DNA of 64,000 nucleotides from Gamarada debralockiae (Eukaryota; Ascomycota; Leotiomycetes; Helotiales; Hyphodiscaceae), in assembly GCA_002803225.1 (NCBI GenBank), contig NXFV01000472.1:1-64000 (forward strand), read 5' to 3'. Each line of letters starts with the position of its first letter. The stretch's first letter is position 1. Under the pieces are notes generated by a model, which was given only the letters and a program-made list of their open reading frames with translations, was not told the origin of the DNA and searched no databases. Position numbers and translations under genes: made by a program. Below, piece after piece: positions 44,453 to 55,567 of this stretch.

Positions 44453-46886
44453 ATGTATTTGTTCAAATCTTCTTTACTGTTTACTCCCTTCTTAGGCGGC
44501 TTTGCCCCCCTCGTTCAATGCCATGCCAGCCATGACAGCCTCGCGCAAGACCTCAAGGCTGTGATAAGGCACCTTCCGCGCAATACCAATGCTCGCGCTA
44601 ATATCCCCCCACCAAATATCTCAATAAGAGAACTTTATCGTCCATTTCCATTGCTGGAGGTGAAGATGGTGTATCATGCACCAGCGCTCAGATATCAGCA
44701 ATCAACCAGGGAATTGCGGATGCTAGGGCACTGGCTACCGTCGCTAGCTCTACCCTAGGCATCTCTGGCTCCGAGAAGTCAGATGCCTATCTGCAATGGT
44801 TCGGTGCAGGTATGTTTATATGTTTAATTTGTTACATGCCTTTCTCTATCACTCAATTAATCTAGCGCTGACTCTTTGACAGGAAATTCAAACGCTGCAA
44901 CCCGGATTAACATTAAAACAAACAATTACGAGGCTCTACTTGCTGATCTTAGTGGAGCAGTGTTCACATTAGAGACCGAGATAGGGTCCAATAATCTCGA
45001 CGCCACTGGCCTTACCTTCCTCTGTGTCCCGGCTACTTTCTCCTCCTGCAAAGACGGTAGCACTGTTGCGCTCGCACTCGAGAAAGACACATCTTTGCAA
45101 GGCAATATTATTGGCCTCTGTCCAATATACTTTACCCTTCCTTCTCAACAATCGATGTTATCTCAAATTACAAACGGCAGGTTTACACTACCATCTACAG
45201 GATTTGCTATAGTACACGAAGTTCAGCATCTTAGTGCAATTGTTGGCTCGGCAAGCCGGTGCATAGATCAGCCAAACCCTGCGGGTGGGGGTTGTTACAG
45301 TGTAGCGTGGTGAGTTATACATACGATATCTCCCTCTCTGTATGGATAAGCACTAAACCGGCTAAACCTATTCTAGTTGTAGCAGTCTTAATGACAACCT
45401 GAAGATAGCGAACGCGCAAAATATGGCCTTCTTCGCAGCAGACGTGCTAGCTGATCCCAGTCGTGGCGCTCCAGCTGACCAGCAATCTTGTGTCATCCAA
45501 AAAAGAGATAATATATCGCCAGCGCCTGCTGCCTTACTCCTAAAGGTTAGAGAGTACGGTACAACCCTTACTAAAGTTAGGAGACAGGCCACTTCTAAAG
45601 CCGAAATTTCTACCGCAAAATTGTCATCCAGTTCGCCAAGCAGCCTAAGCTCCTCAGCAGAACTAACTACTTCCTCGAGGTCAGTGTCGGGTACTGATAG
45701 CTCTACGGCACAGCAGCTTGCCACGTCCAAGTCTGCTGCTACTTCTTCGAAGCCTTCTAGCACCTCGGCGGAAACGTCCACGTCCGCTACTACTTCTTCG
45801 AAGCCTTCCATCGTCACAGCACAGTCCTCCACTACGTCCCAGCCTGCTGCTACTTCGAAGACTTCCAGCGCTCCATTACAGGGACCCACATCTGCTACTT
45901 CTTCAAAGCCTTCCATCGCCACAGCACAGTCCTCCACTACGTCCCAGCCTGCTGCTTCTTCGAAGCCTTCCAGCGCCCCAGTGCAAAAGACCACGTCTGC
46001 TACTACTTCTTCGAAGCCTTCCACTGCTCCAGCACAATCTTCCACTACGTCCCAGCCTACTCCTATTTCTTCGGCTGGTGGAGGTGGAGGTGGAGTACCT
46101 GTAGTACCACCACCTGTAGTACCACTACCCGTAGTACCACCACCCATAGTGCCGCCTGTAGCACCGGGTGGAGGAGGCAATAGTGGTGGAAATCAGAAGC
46201 CCACAACGGCTAGCAACCCTGCTACTACTAGCGCAGGCACAACCTCTAGCTCTAGCTCGAGTTCTACTTCGAGCAATACCTCCCAGTGTAGCCAGACATT
46301 GAATAAGCCATTCCCAACCGGCACCGGTCCAACTGATCAAGATGGTTTAAGCAGCGCCCAGGTGGCTGAACTCCTGAAGCTTGGTGCTATAGCTTCGAAT
46401 TCTGGTACTACTAGTTCTTCGGCAATTGCTACCACTAGTTCTTCGGCAATTACCACCACTAGTTCTTCGGCAATTGCTACCACTAGTTCTTCGTCGACTC
46501 TACCGCCAACTTCCAGGACTACGTCATCAGCTGGGACGACATCAGCCGCGGCCCAAACAACTACGTCTACTTCGCCGGCTGAACCTTGTCCAACCCTGGT
46601 GGCTAATGGCACAAACGACAATGCTGTAGCTGTAGATTGTCCAGGTGGAAGTATCATTGTCAATATGGCACCAGGCTTTGAGGCGCCTAGCCCCGACAAT
46701 CCTAATTCCCAATATTTGGCTAAGAATAATTGTTCCATCAACGCCACAGTTACTTGGACGTTTGTTAGTAACAACGATCCTGTGGGATTTGTCGATGCTG
46801 TACCAGTTGCAGTAGGTCGAACAGAGTTTAGTACTGTTGCCGCAGGTTCATGTACATGGGTGGCTAGCTTCGTAATCGTAAGTTAG
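44453..46886 (+). CDS. Secreted M35-like metalloprotease with mucin-like tail
   Basis: A secreted protein with a lysine-specific/deuterolysin-like zinc protease fold. Signal peptide MYLFKSSLLFTPFLGGFAPL from 44453. The protease part reads CTSAQISAINQGIADARALA, then the zinc site GFAIVHEVQHLSAIVGS (HExxH), CIDQPNPAGGGCYSVAWC and ANAQNMAFFAADVLA. Introns lie near 44812-44881 and 45311-45376. After it come about 300 residues of Ser/Thr/Pro-rich repeats (SKPS, AQSSTTSQP units), a PVVPPPVVP-type stretch and a terminal domain with CPTLVANGTNDNAVAVDCPG and SINATVTWTFVSNNDPVGF. Between the signal exon and CTSAQ the frame changes without an obvious intron, so the 5' part is uncertain or damaged. Likely heavily O-glycosylated and cell-wall associated, by inference. 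Confidence 0.7.
46407..46490. repeat. 24-base tandem repeat in the mucin-like tail
   Basis: ACTAGTTCTTCGGCAATTGC recurs every 24 bases about three and a half times, keeping the reading frame and encoding Thr/Ser/Ile/Ala units. Length variation between strains is expected. Confidence 0.85.
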
Positions 46887-47521
46887 CTGGGAGGACCTGG
46901 AGGGGGAAGGAAGTTCGTTACTTAGTGTTGTGCTAGATGAGATAAGGCTGGGAGGGGATGTGGGAAATTCGCCTGATCGCTTTGTTGTTATTGTACTATT
47001 AGAGATGGCATTTTCTATGTTGTGGTAAGGTAGACAGTGCACCGTGTAGTAGGAAGTGTGGATTTTTCTGTGCCGAAGGCGAATCCTACATAAGAGTTGT
47101 GAACTCACTGCATTGCAGTATAGCCAGGTTAAATTATAATGTGTACTTTTAAATACCCAATATAAAGGTGTAACAGCTACAGGCAGCTGGAGGGCAACAG
47201 GAAGGATTACAGTATATCAGAGAAGTAGCAATAGGGGAAGGGAGACAATAGTAGTTGTATTCGTAGTGGTTGAAAAGAGGTTCCGTGGTACTAGTACGCT
47301 TGTGTAAAAACTCAAGCTTGCCTCCCCCATGTAGGGTCAATAGGCCTTACTTATCCTTCACTCTTGACTCCTATCTTCACATGCTAGCTGCACTAGTTGC
47401 TGACTCTGCAACTGACTGTACACTGACTAACTGCTGACTAATCGCTGACTGTCCCCGACTTTGCACAATGTTGAGCCTGGCTCAAGTAATTGTGCCAGTT
47501 CCAACGAATATCAAGAGTATA
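46887..47521. other. Intergenic, no gene recognised
   Basis: The 3' flank of the M35-like gene followed by a stretch with CTGACTAACTGCTGACTAATC-like short repeats near 47405-47455. No gene. Confidence 0.4.
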
Positions 47522-47657
47522 TCCACGGTCGTACTCCTAGGGCGCGCGTAGCGCGCCGCGCTCAGAGTGAGAGGGCCTTATTGAAGAGGGGGTTTAGGGG
47601 AGCTAGATAGAGGGGTATAGGCTTGATTTGCGTGCTTGCTATAATAATTACTCCTCC

Positions 47658-49911
47658 TTATTTACACGCCTTCCTCCTAGCGCGGAGCCGCTTACAGAGC
47701 TGGTCAAGTGAGCATTGCATCTGCTCCTGCCGTAGGTTTACCTGCCACATAGCCGCTTCCTCACTTACTCGCTGCGCCTGCGCGACACGCCTGCGCGACA
47801 CGCCTGCGCGACACGCCTGATCTCCTTAATAACCTCAAGCCTTAAGGAGTACCACTGTAGCTCATTCTACTGCCCGGCCCGCCACTGGCTACCCCACCTC
47901 GAGTTGAGTACGGCTACTAAAGGGCCGCCACGCAGACCGACTGTCCACTCCTACCAGAGCGCCCGTACGGTCTTGACGGTGCGGCTCATACGGTATACGG
48001 GCATCGGCGGCTTGCTTTGCGGCTCACAGCCTAGTGGCGGCGACGTAATACGAGAGGGAGTATTTACAACACTAGCCTGGGCAGACGCGTACCTGCTTGA
48101 TCCTGCCGTGGATACCGTGGCTAGTAGTACAGCAGGCAGGGCGGCAGTGGCAGTAGCAGTAGTAGCCAGGGGAAGAGCCTCTAGTCGAAAGGTAAGATAG
48201 CCAAAGGTCAGGACCTAGAGCTGCGTGGCCTGCGCCTGCTGCGACTCGGCCACGCGGTCAAGGGACGCCTTAAGCTAGCTCGCCCGCTGCTCGTTCCGCG
48301 CGTCGAGAGCCTTCAGGTGGTCGACTACAAGTAGTATAGCTTAGTAGAAGAGCGAGAGCTAGCTTAGCTCCTACTCCCCTTGCGTATAGGCCTCAACCTT
48401 CTGCGCGAAGGTTGCGTAAACCGGGTACTAGAAGACTAGGTAGTTCTAGACCGGGTAGCTAGGGGCCAGGCTACGCAGGGCTACGGAGTCCTGTAAGATC
48501 ACCTCGCGGAGGTAGAATAAGAGGTTCGTTAGCCCGGTCGTAGCAAGATCATAGATCTAGTCTACTTACGAGCCGAACCGGCCTTTCTACTTATCCAACT
48601 TAGGCCAGATCATCGAGAGGAGCTTATCAGAGGGCGCTATACTAGCCTAGCGGACCTCAAAGCAGCCTATCTACGCTGGGTAGCCGGCTATCGCACGTAT
48701 AAACTCTCGTAGTAGTAAGTTTAGGTAGCAGCCGATCATTTGCTCTTAGTTCTACCGCCCAGCGCGCTAGATCTAGTCCTTACTAACCCCCTTTAACTTA
48801 ACTAGCTTAGCGGTAAAGCTACGTAGACAATAGGTCTTCTTTTGAGAGGTAATACTAGCGTACTAGAAGGCTCTTATTACTTACTCGCGCTGCGAGTTGT
48901 ACGAGAAGGGCGCCTCGCGGTTTATCGTACTCCCCTTGATCAGGCGGACATTATACTACACTAAGCGCTAACTAAAGTCTAAGAAGGGCTCGTTACTTAA
49001 GTCCTAGTAGTATAAGAGGTAAAAAGCCAGCCCGCTAAGTATATAAGTAAGTAGCTGCTAATTCCGGAGCGCCCCGATCGTCTCGAGCCGGTTGTGCTGG
49101 TTCTGCTTACTAGCGCGTATAGTAAAGATCAGGGGTATATAATACATTAGGCCCTCCCTCTTAAACTCGAAGGTAAATAAGTTAAAGAGCTTAGTAGCGC
49201 GCCGATCGCTACTGCGGGTAAGTATATAGTAGCCGAGCAAGACGTTAACAAGCGTCCTTAAGTAGCACTTAGGTAAGGCAGCCCCGTAAGCCTATAGCTC
49301 GTGGCAGACGCGCTCGAACTTATCCTTAGTATACCCGTTAAGGAGCGTATCACGGCCCTTGTCAGTGAACTGCTCCTTCTAGCGCTGAGCGTCCTACTGT
49401 TAGAGCGCCTTAAAGTACTTATAGACGCTATCTACGCGCGGTAACGGGTGGCTGTTTATGCCTATTACCTTCTGCGTCTAGTAGAGGTCCGTGACGGCCG
49501 TCACGTAGCCGCGAACTAAGCGCCACGCAAGCCGTGTCTCTTCACAAGGTACGCTATTGTCCGCTTTACGGCTCTTTGCCTTTAACGGCTAGGCTGCTAC
49601 CTCCTCGACGAGGAAGAGGAGTAGCTTATCCTTTATTACTATATCGCCGTCGCGGTACTACTTCCGCTCGCAGAAGGCCTATGATCACTTAGCTGCTAGG
49701 CACGAGGCACGTATATACGTACGCACGTATACGATAAATATAGGGCCTGTCTCTTACTTATCTTAAACTCTTCCTACTTCGGGTCATACGCTAGAGAGGT
49801 ATTCTTCGGCCGCGCCGCGTGCGTAAAGGAGAGGACGTGCTGCGCGTTAGCGCGTAGCTCGGCATTATTTGCGATATCGATCGCCATACGACTGAGTCGG
49901 AGTACAGGCAT
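47658..49911 (-). pseudogene. Crypton recombinase (Ndc10/CBF3-like with GCR1_C domain), RIP-inactivated
   Basis: A DNA recombinase-like protein of Crypton elements, also annotated in fungi as centromere DNA-binding CBF3 subunit domain protein. Reading from the ATG at 49911: FTHAARPKNTSLAYDPK, a probable intron, YRDGDIVIKDKLLLFLVEEV, DKGRDTLLNGYTKDKFERVC, RRATKLFNLFTFEFKREGL, ASKQNQHNRLETIGALRN (catalytic Arg region), SQKKTYCLRSFTAKL (where relatives have HIGR), EQMIGCYLNLLLREF (probable catalytic Tyr), and the C-terminal GCR1_C part with YRMSRTVKTVRAL and ELQWYSLRLEVIKEIRRV, ending at TAA 47658-47660. Most in-frame stops sit where relatives have Trp or Gln, that is TGG or CAG changed to TAG. 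A 13-base tandem insertion near the 3' end shifts the frame. Confidence 0.75.
47776..47814. repeat. 13-base tandem repeat in the Crypton
   Basis: GCCTGCGCGACAC is repeated three times exactly, followed by a partial unit. Thirteen is not a multiple of three, so the expansion disrupts the recombinase reading frame. Confidence 0.9.
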
Positions 49912-50224
49912 TGTAAACAAGGATATGTATATATATAGACATAGATATAGTATTACTACTCTTATAGAACAGATAGATCGATTTGGATTATGTGTAACAG
50001 GCAGGCGGCCCTAGCTCCCTGGCCCTCCCTTATTTATCTCCCACCCTCGAAATATCCAGCCAGCGCGCGCGCGCGCCCCTATTCAGCACGCGAATCAGCG
50101 AGCTCGGGCCCTGAAGGCCCTGAAGGCCAATCAGCAGGTCACGCTCAGCGGCGCGCTCAGCGGGCGCTCAGCGGGCGCGGTGATATTCGCGGATATCCAC
50201 GGCCGGCGCGCCCTAGCGCCGTGG

Positions 50225-51227
50225 AGATTGGCGAATCTCTCTGGGGGGGCGCGCTGAGCACGTGAGCTTAGCGAGTCAGCGGGCGCTGAGCGCACCAGTC
50301 GATACCACCTGATCTCATTGTGAAATCGCCTATCTGAAATCGCCCGTTATGAAACCGCCCATGTGACTTCAGGAGCAAGGCTCTTGTTACAATTAATCAT
50401 TTAAGCCTAAAGTTCTATAACCTTATTGGTTAAATAAAGAAATCTCGAGAATTTATAAAGATCTAGGCAAGGCAAAAAGAGCTATAAGTTACAAAGATCA
50501 TATAGATAGTAGTAAGATAAGAGAGCATAATATCTAACCCTTAATATACTTAACTAATATACTACTATAGAGTTACTTAAGATATCTTATAAAATCCTTT
50601 ACTTAAGGCGGGTGGTTTGAAGAGAGGGGTGTGAGTTGATAAAGGTTGAGGCTACAGCGGGGATTTGATTGTTTGAGATTCGAGATTCGAGGACGGTGCA
50701 TTATAATGTGCTTCCAGAAGGAGATAAGACGAGAGCTGTTATTTGTGAGTTGCGCCACTTGGCTTTGGGATGGCATTAATGAGAATAAATGCATGCTACA
50801 CCCCAGCTGCATTCTCTATGCCAGAAGAGTTGGCCAAGAAGCAAGAGACATTTGAGAAGAAGGAAAGAACAGTAAGTGGCTTGACGTGCCTTTAAGCCTT
50901 TAAGAAGGCTTCACTGACACTTGTAGACACACTGGCCGCACCGAAACTTCTGGATGCAGACCGAGATTTTGAGACTCGGAAAAAAAGATCCATACCATGA
51001 TGATAGACCATTCGAGGAGCCAGAACTTTCTGACAAGTTGTTGGAGCTTGCCGGCTCAAAGCCCTACTCAGCGTAAGCTCTACCATTTATAGTCCACTTC
51101 GTATACCACGTGTAATTTAAATCAAAGTTCCACTCGTTATGTGAGGAGATGCATTCAAAGTGCCGGTTCCCAACTCCATCCCAATGCAATGTTGTACAAG
51201 TTTTATGCCCCTTCTCTCTCGCCTCAT
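50225..51227. other. Spacer, no gene recognised
   Basis: It begins with three imperfect direct units TGAAATCGCC / TGAAATCGCC / TGAAACCGCC at about 50320-50361, then AT-rich DNA to 50600. The small open frames at 50600-51086 on both strands show no family features. Confidence 0.45.
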
Positions 51228-51724
51228 TCATGGTTTTAGTCCTGGTCCTCCTGGTCCTATCTGCCCCGGCATCTCCGTAGCACCCTCAGCCTTTAGCTTC
51301 TCCAGAGTTTGATTCCGTTGGTATTCCATAACTCTCCGTTTCTTAAAATATGTGACCTGCACAGCACCATAATCAGCCATTGTCCGTCCAATACATCAAA
51401 TCACATCTCTTCATGTCTCGAAGACCAATGTGCCCGCTTTCATATTCACCCCCTCCCGAACCCAGTGCAAAAACATAGCCAACTCACCCAACTCGAAGCA
51501 CAATTCGCCTCAAACCACCTCCCCTCCGCCGCACATCCCTTCTCCGCCTTGTCCTTCTCCGACAAACTATCCACAATGCCATTCTTATCCAGACACCTAA
51601 AGTACGCATCCCTCGCCTCCCAGCACTTTGCACGTTGACTTCGATCCGGAGCTATTGGCGCGCCATCTGAGGAGATCTTCGGCGCTGAGGGTGAGGGCTT
51701 GTCTGAGGAGCTCCACAATCCCAT
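51228..51724 (-). CDS. COA6: Cytochrome c oxidase assembly factor 6
   Basis: A small mitochondrial intermembrane-space protein that helps deliver copper to the COX2 subunit during complex IV assembly. Exon 1 from the ATG at 51724 has a Ser/Pro-rich lead, then the CHCH fold: RAKCWEARDAYFRCLDKNGI (CX9C) and GCAAEGRWFEANCASSW (CX10C). A long intron starts GTGAGT at about 51463 and ends with TGTGCAG near 51355. Exon 2: VTYFKKRRVMEYQRNQTLEK and a Gly/Pro-rich end, stop at 51228-51230. About 120 residues, and all four cysteines are present. It should be a functional housekeeping gene. A second Met directly upstream of the chosen start is equally possible. Confidence 0.92.
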
Positions 51725-52073
51725 CATGTAGAGCTATGAGAAAGGCTTTTCTGCAGTCGATGTCTTTCTAATGTGCTGTTGGTCCCGGCGAAGATATCAA
51801 AAAATTGACTGTTCGTCTCGAGTCAATCGATAACGCAGGTATCCGGTGGTATCGTTGAAGTTGATTGTGTTTTCCACTCAATAATCGAATCTCTCGAAGC
51901 TTTCCCCATTGAGGCTTTTGCGCTAAATCACGTACAGGTGGCAGAAAACCCACCGCCTTCAGACCAAATCCCAAGGTTTCTGGCCTCATCCCCATCCATC
52001 TCCCCCATCATCATTCACAAGACAAAACTACAAATGCTACTGCCACAATAACCCCTATTTCACCAAACAACAA
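51725..52073. other. Divergent promoter region COA6/SYS1
   Basis: About 350 bases between two divergent starts. No separate gene. Confidence 0.4.
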
Positions 52074-52796
52074 ATGGCACGACGCCGCCGTCCCCCACGA
52101 CCAGGCGCGCTGACCGAGCTACCTCCTTTAAAGATCCTCTCCCAAATCGTGTTACTCCAAACAATATGGTACGCGGTCGCAACGGCGCTCATCCTATTTA
52201 CGGCGCTGGTGGCAGGAAAGCACTTCTCCTTTGATCTGGTGTTGAGCTGGCGGAGTTTGAGGGGTGATACAACGGTGGGATGGATGTTGGGATTGGTTTG
52301 GTTGTTGAACAGTTTCATTGGGTATGCTCTCCCCCTCCTCCTTTCGATCCTAGCAACCGGCCCATCCCATCCTGAATATAATAAAAAACTAATTATTTGC
52401 AGCGTCATATCACTCCTATTCTTCATCTCCCGCTCCAAACTCGTCCCCGACTTCGCCCTCACCCTACATTTCATCCACCTCGTAATAACGTCTCTATACT
52501 CGCGTTCCATACCCCAAAACTGGCTGTGGTGGGCGCTGCAAATCGCGTCCGCAGGAATGATGACTTCCCTTGGCGTCTGGTCTTGCCAATACAGAGAATT
52601 ACGTCCTATAATGTTCGGAGGCTCGGGTGCTGCGCAGAATAATGGGAATGGGGCAGGAGAGAGTTCAGAAGCAGGGCCCAGTGAAGGAGGTGATGAAGAG
52701 CAAGGTTATGGGCGCGGACGAGGACGGGGCAGAGGGAGAGATGGAGCGGGAGAATACGAGATGGTGGGGATGAAAGCGGACGGGACGACCGCGTGA
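52074..52796 (+). CDS. SYS1: SYS1 homologue, Golgi integral membrane protein
   Basis: A Golgi/TGN membrane protein that recruits the Arf-like GTPase Arl3 (ARFRP1) for vesicle traffic. Two exons, 52074-52321 and 52403-52796, give 213 residues; the intron (GTATGC..TTTGCAG) interrupts codon 83. Motifs: LPPLKILSQIVLLQTIWYAV at the first helix, AGKHFSFDLVLSWRSLRGDT, LVWLLNSFIG, SRSKLVPDFALTLHFIHLVI, SLYSRSIPQNWLWWALQIAS and WSCQYRELRPI. Four transmembrane segments as expected. The C-terminal tail is Gly/Glu-rich with a GRGRGRGRGR stretch. It is divergent from COA6. Confidence 0.92.
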   Translation: MARRRRPPRPGALTELPPLKILSQIVLLQTIWYAVATALILFTALVAGKHFSFDLVLSWRSLRGDTTVGWMLGLVWLLNSFIGYALPLLLSILATGPSHPEYNKKLIICSVISLLFFISRSKLVPDFALTLHFIHLVITSLYSRSIPQNWLWWALQIASAGMMTSLGVWSCQYRELRPIMFGGSGAAQNNGNGAGESSEAGPSEGGDEEQGYGRGRGRGRGRDGAGEYEMVGMKADGTTA

Positions 52797-52990
52797 GCTG
52801 ACACAGTCATGTTTGGATTAAATTCGGCGCATAGACTAAGGATATGGCATTGGAAGGCGTTGGGGTTGGCGGAGCTTGTAATACTAGGCGGCATTGGATC
52901 TTGTTTCAAGTATTTAGGTGGTACGGCGATACCCAGATTCAGATTCAATATTACTTGTTAATCCAAATTATCCCACTGCCTACTGATCGC

Positions 52991-53968
52991 CTATCTTGGC
53001 AATCCAAGAGTCGTGAACGGGTCAGAGATATGTCCGCTCTCTTCTCTTGCCCCTCCCATCCCAACAAGTATTCCATAGCTCCTTGCTAGACCAGCTGGCA
53101 ATCCATCAATCTCAACATCTTCATCACTCGGCGTGAAGACTTGAGTCCAGTCGTACTCGTCCTTGACAATCTTAGACTGGGCCAGTTATCAGAGAGACGT
53201 CATTCTGCGCATGGGGAACGCGCCAACAGGCCCAATACTCACGGGCACCTGAGCGTATCACGAGATCAATATCAGACTCTGGCTGCTCCCTTGGGCTTGA
53301 AAGTGCGCTTCCAGCGGCTGCAAGAACCCTTTCGGTCGACGGCCTCTCTGTCGCATTCCCCGCCGGCAACATTCTCAGCGAAGACTTCAGGGGTGTGCAT
53401 CTCGGAGAGAATGCCCTTTCTGTGCTGTCTCTTTCGTATTCTTTTCGTATAAGACAGCATTGACAGAGTGGGGTCAATTTGGATTCTGTTCGAGCTTCAG
53501 CCGCGGGATTGCACTGCCAGACAGGCTGTCTGAAGGCGTTTGAGGGATTCGGAAATGCCCCGTTGCAGCTTTTAGCAGACCAAGCCTGCGTCTCAGCCAG
53601 TACCAGAGCAGCCGCTGCATTGAGTGGATCAGCCAATTGAAAATCCGGTGACGCATTCGTCGATCTACCCAGAAGGGGTTAGGAAGTCCATCTCCGTTAA
53701 GAGTTTGATATTCGGTGACTGGCGAGTTGTAATGTGATGTGCTATCAACGCTGCTGTGGATATCGCCTCCTTCTTGAGCCCGTCGTCGTCGAGCCCTGCA
53801 TCGCTGCTCATTGCGGGCCTTGAAAGACCACTGCGAGCAAGTGTAGAAGCTTCGGACATGAATTTCTCGGAATCGGTTGACAAGGGCGGGTTGAGAGATC
53901 CTCCAAAACGTCTCCGGAAAGTTCTCCATCGCTTGACCACCAGTTCCTTGACCGGCTGAACGAAACAT
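52991..53968 (-). CDS. Hypothetical protein, exon structure unresolved
   Basis: I do not recognise the family. The best-supported part is the 3' exon: KIVKDEYDWTQVFTPSDEDV, EIDGLPAGLARSYGILVGMG, then SGHISDPFTTLGLPR and a stop at 52991-52993. It follows a likely acceptor at about 53181. Upstream, coding-like stretches occur in two frames: STDSEKFMSEASTLARSGL with AISTAALIAHHITTRQSPN (53900-53690), then ADPLNAAAALVLAETQAW and AAGSALSSPREQPESDIDL (53640-53260). I could not connect them all with legal introns, so either an intron is missed or a frameshift is present. Low-complexity, probably soluble. Confidence 0.4.
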
Positions 53969-55567
53969 GATGTGGCTCTGAGTGAATGACTGGCTGGAGG
54001 CGATAGTTTATCGCTAGTGAGCGAGAGGATGATTGCACTCCACGATATCTCTCTGGCTTATCGATATCGCTATCAATCCGAACAGGCTTTGGCCGTTGTC
54101 GTCCCTCGCAGACTGGTTTGGAAGATATAGAAGTGCTGTTGGACGGGCATTGTCATCATCAATTCGTTGTCAGCGGTGCCACGCTGTTGCTACTGCTGTT
54201 GGGTCAGGTTACATTTGCTGGCAGATTTCAGATACTCCTCTGGTTGGTGTCCAAATAACAGCCATTAACTGAGCCTTCAGTGACATCCAATGATCGATGT
54301 GATCTACGTCGTCTCGGCAGTGACCCAGAGCTTCCGATGACTGGATTTTTGAACCCAGTTGCTGCGAACGGAAGTGATGAACCAGGACTAGGTACGTCGT
54401 AGGACCCGTACCAAAGTTGAACTGGGGAAGTATTGCGAGCCTGATGACCGAAGCACGGAGAGTAACGGAAATGAGTGTGCATTCTCAAAGAACTGGCCAA
54501 TCGAGGGTCTGGTGAATTCGAAGGACCTTTCAAATCGTACGAAGTTTAATCTGGCGGAGGCAAGCCGTTATGATCAGGTGGAAGGGTAAAACATGAGCCC
54601 AGAAGTTGCATTGCAACAAGATGAGCCAGATCCTTGGCACAATCTTGTCCAGCTAGGTAGCTGTCAGATACTGCTCGTCGTTTGTTGCTGTATTCATTCG
54701 TATGGCGGCCGACAATTTGTCGCATCCCTGGTCGCGGAGGGGCATCCTGACCCGCAGCCCTTTCAGTCGACTGTATTTGGATTCCAGTGACCACCAATAT
54801 GGACGACCTTGTGGCAAACATACTGCCACTCGAAGATCTCCCTATCAATTATGTTCCAAGTGAGCTTGTGAGAGACAGAACACTCCTCAGTAGCCACCTT
54901 GATATCCGAAGGGTCATCCCTATGCGAGTTGGCCGATTGCCGACGGAAGACAAGGAGCCTCTCACTTTCTCGATCTTTTCTGGGGATTCGTCATGTATAG
55001 TACTTGACTATTTTCAGAGCCATAGCATTCTGAATGTCGGTACTTCGATTTGTGGGAGGTTCTAGTTGTATCGTAGGCAAGACTCGCGAGATCAAAGGTA
55101 CTAGGTAGCCGTGGTATGGATGTTGGTTCCTCGATTCGGTGACTTGGGAGATCCTTGAGATAGCTCATGTTGAAGGAGGAGGGCATAGGTAGGATATGTG
55201 ATATCAAATGCTTCAGAAAAGGTGAGCGATCGTAGGTGAAGAGTCTGGCGTCCATGAGGGAAGGACGAGGATGGCAGACAACGTGAGGATTGGCACGTTT
55301 GTCTCAGAATCCCATAAAATCATGTCATTGAACGTACTTAGAAGGTGCGTTGTCTGACTCTGGAGGCTTCGTGTTTTGCACTTTCCGCTCTTGAAAAATA
55401 GCCCAGACCACGTGCACCACGAGCACCCTGTCTCATTCATTCATTCAATATCAAGATTCCTCCGGCTGCTCTTGAATCTGAAGATACTTTACTTTCTCCA
55501 ATTTGACTCCGTAGCCGAGACGGAAGGAGAGGCTACTTGAGCCCCGACGATGCGCTTCAAGTTGAAA
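53969..55567. other. Region with no confident gene
   Basis: Several open frames of 75-100 codons on both strands (for example 54228-54533 and 54546-54848 minus, 54787-55065 plus) read like coding sequence in places but have no known motif and overlap each other. They may be further 5' exons of the hypothetical gene at 53 kb, or a decayed gene. Confidence 0.35.

Larger units (their letters stand above)
47522..50224 (-). mobile_element. Crypton-type element, RIP-mutated
   Basis: About 2.7 kb with a base pattern unlike the surroundings: CpG is frequent, while CpA and TpG are largely replaced by TpA. It encodes a degenerate Ndc10/GCR1_C-type tyrosine recombinase on the minus strand (separate entry). 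A motif CTAGGGCGCGC occurs at 47537-47547 and in inverted orientation at 50206-50216, each preceded by CCACGG in the outward-in direction, which may mark the ends. Cryptons are not known for long terminal inverted repeats, so these borders are provisional. Confidence 0.7.

Noticed and set aside
45368..46180. 270-codon minus-strand open frame in the mucin-like region
   Set aside because: It is the complement of the Ser/Thr repeats; low-complexity repeats often leave the opposite strand open.
53141..55440. Numerous 75-150 codon frames on both strands
   Set aside because: Most overlap each other and lack motifs. Only the exon ending at 52991 is convincing enough to annotate, and that with low confidence.
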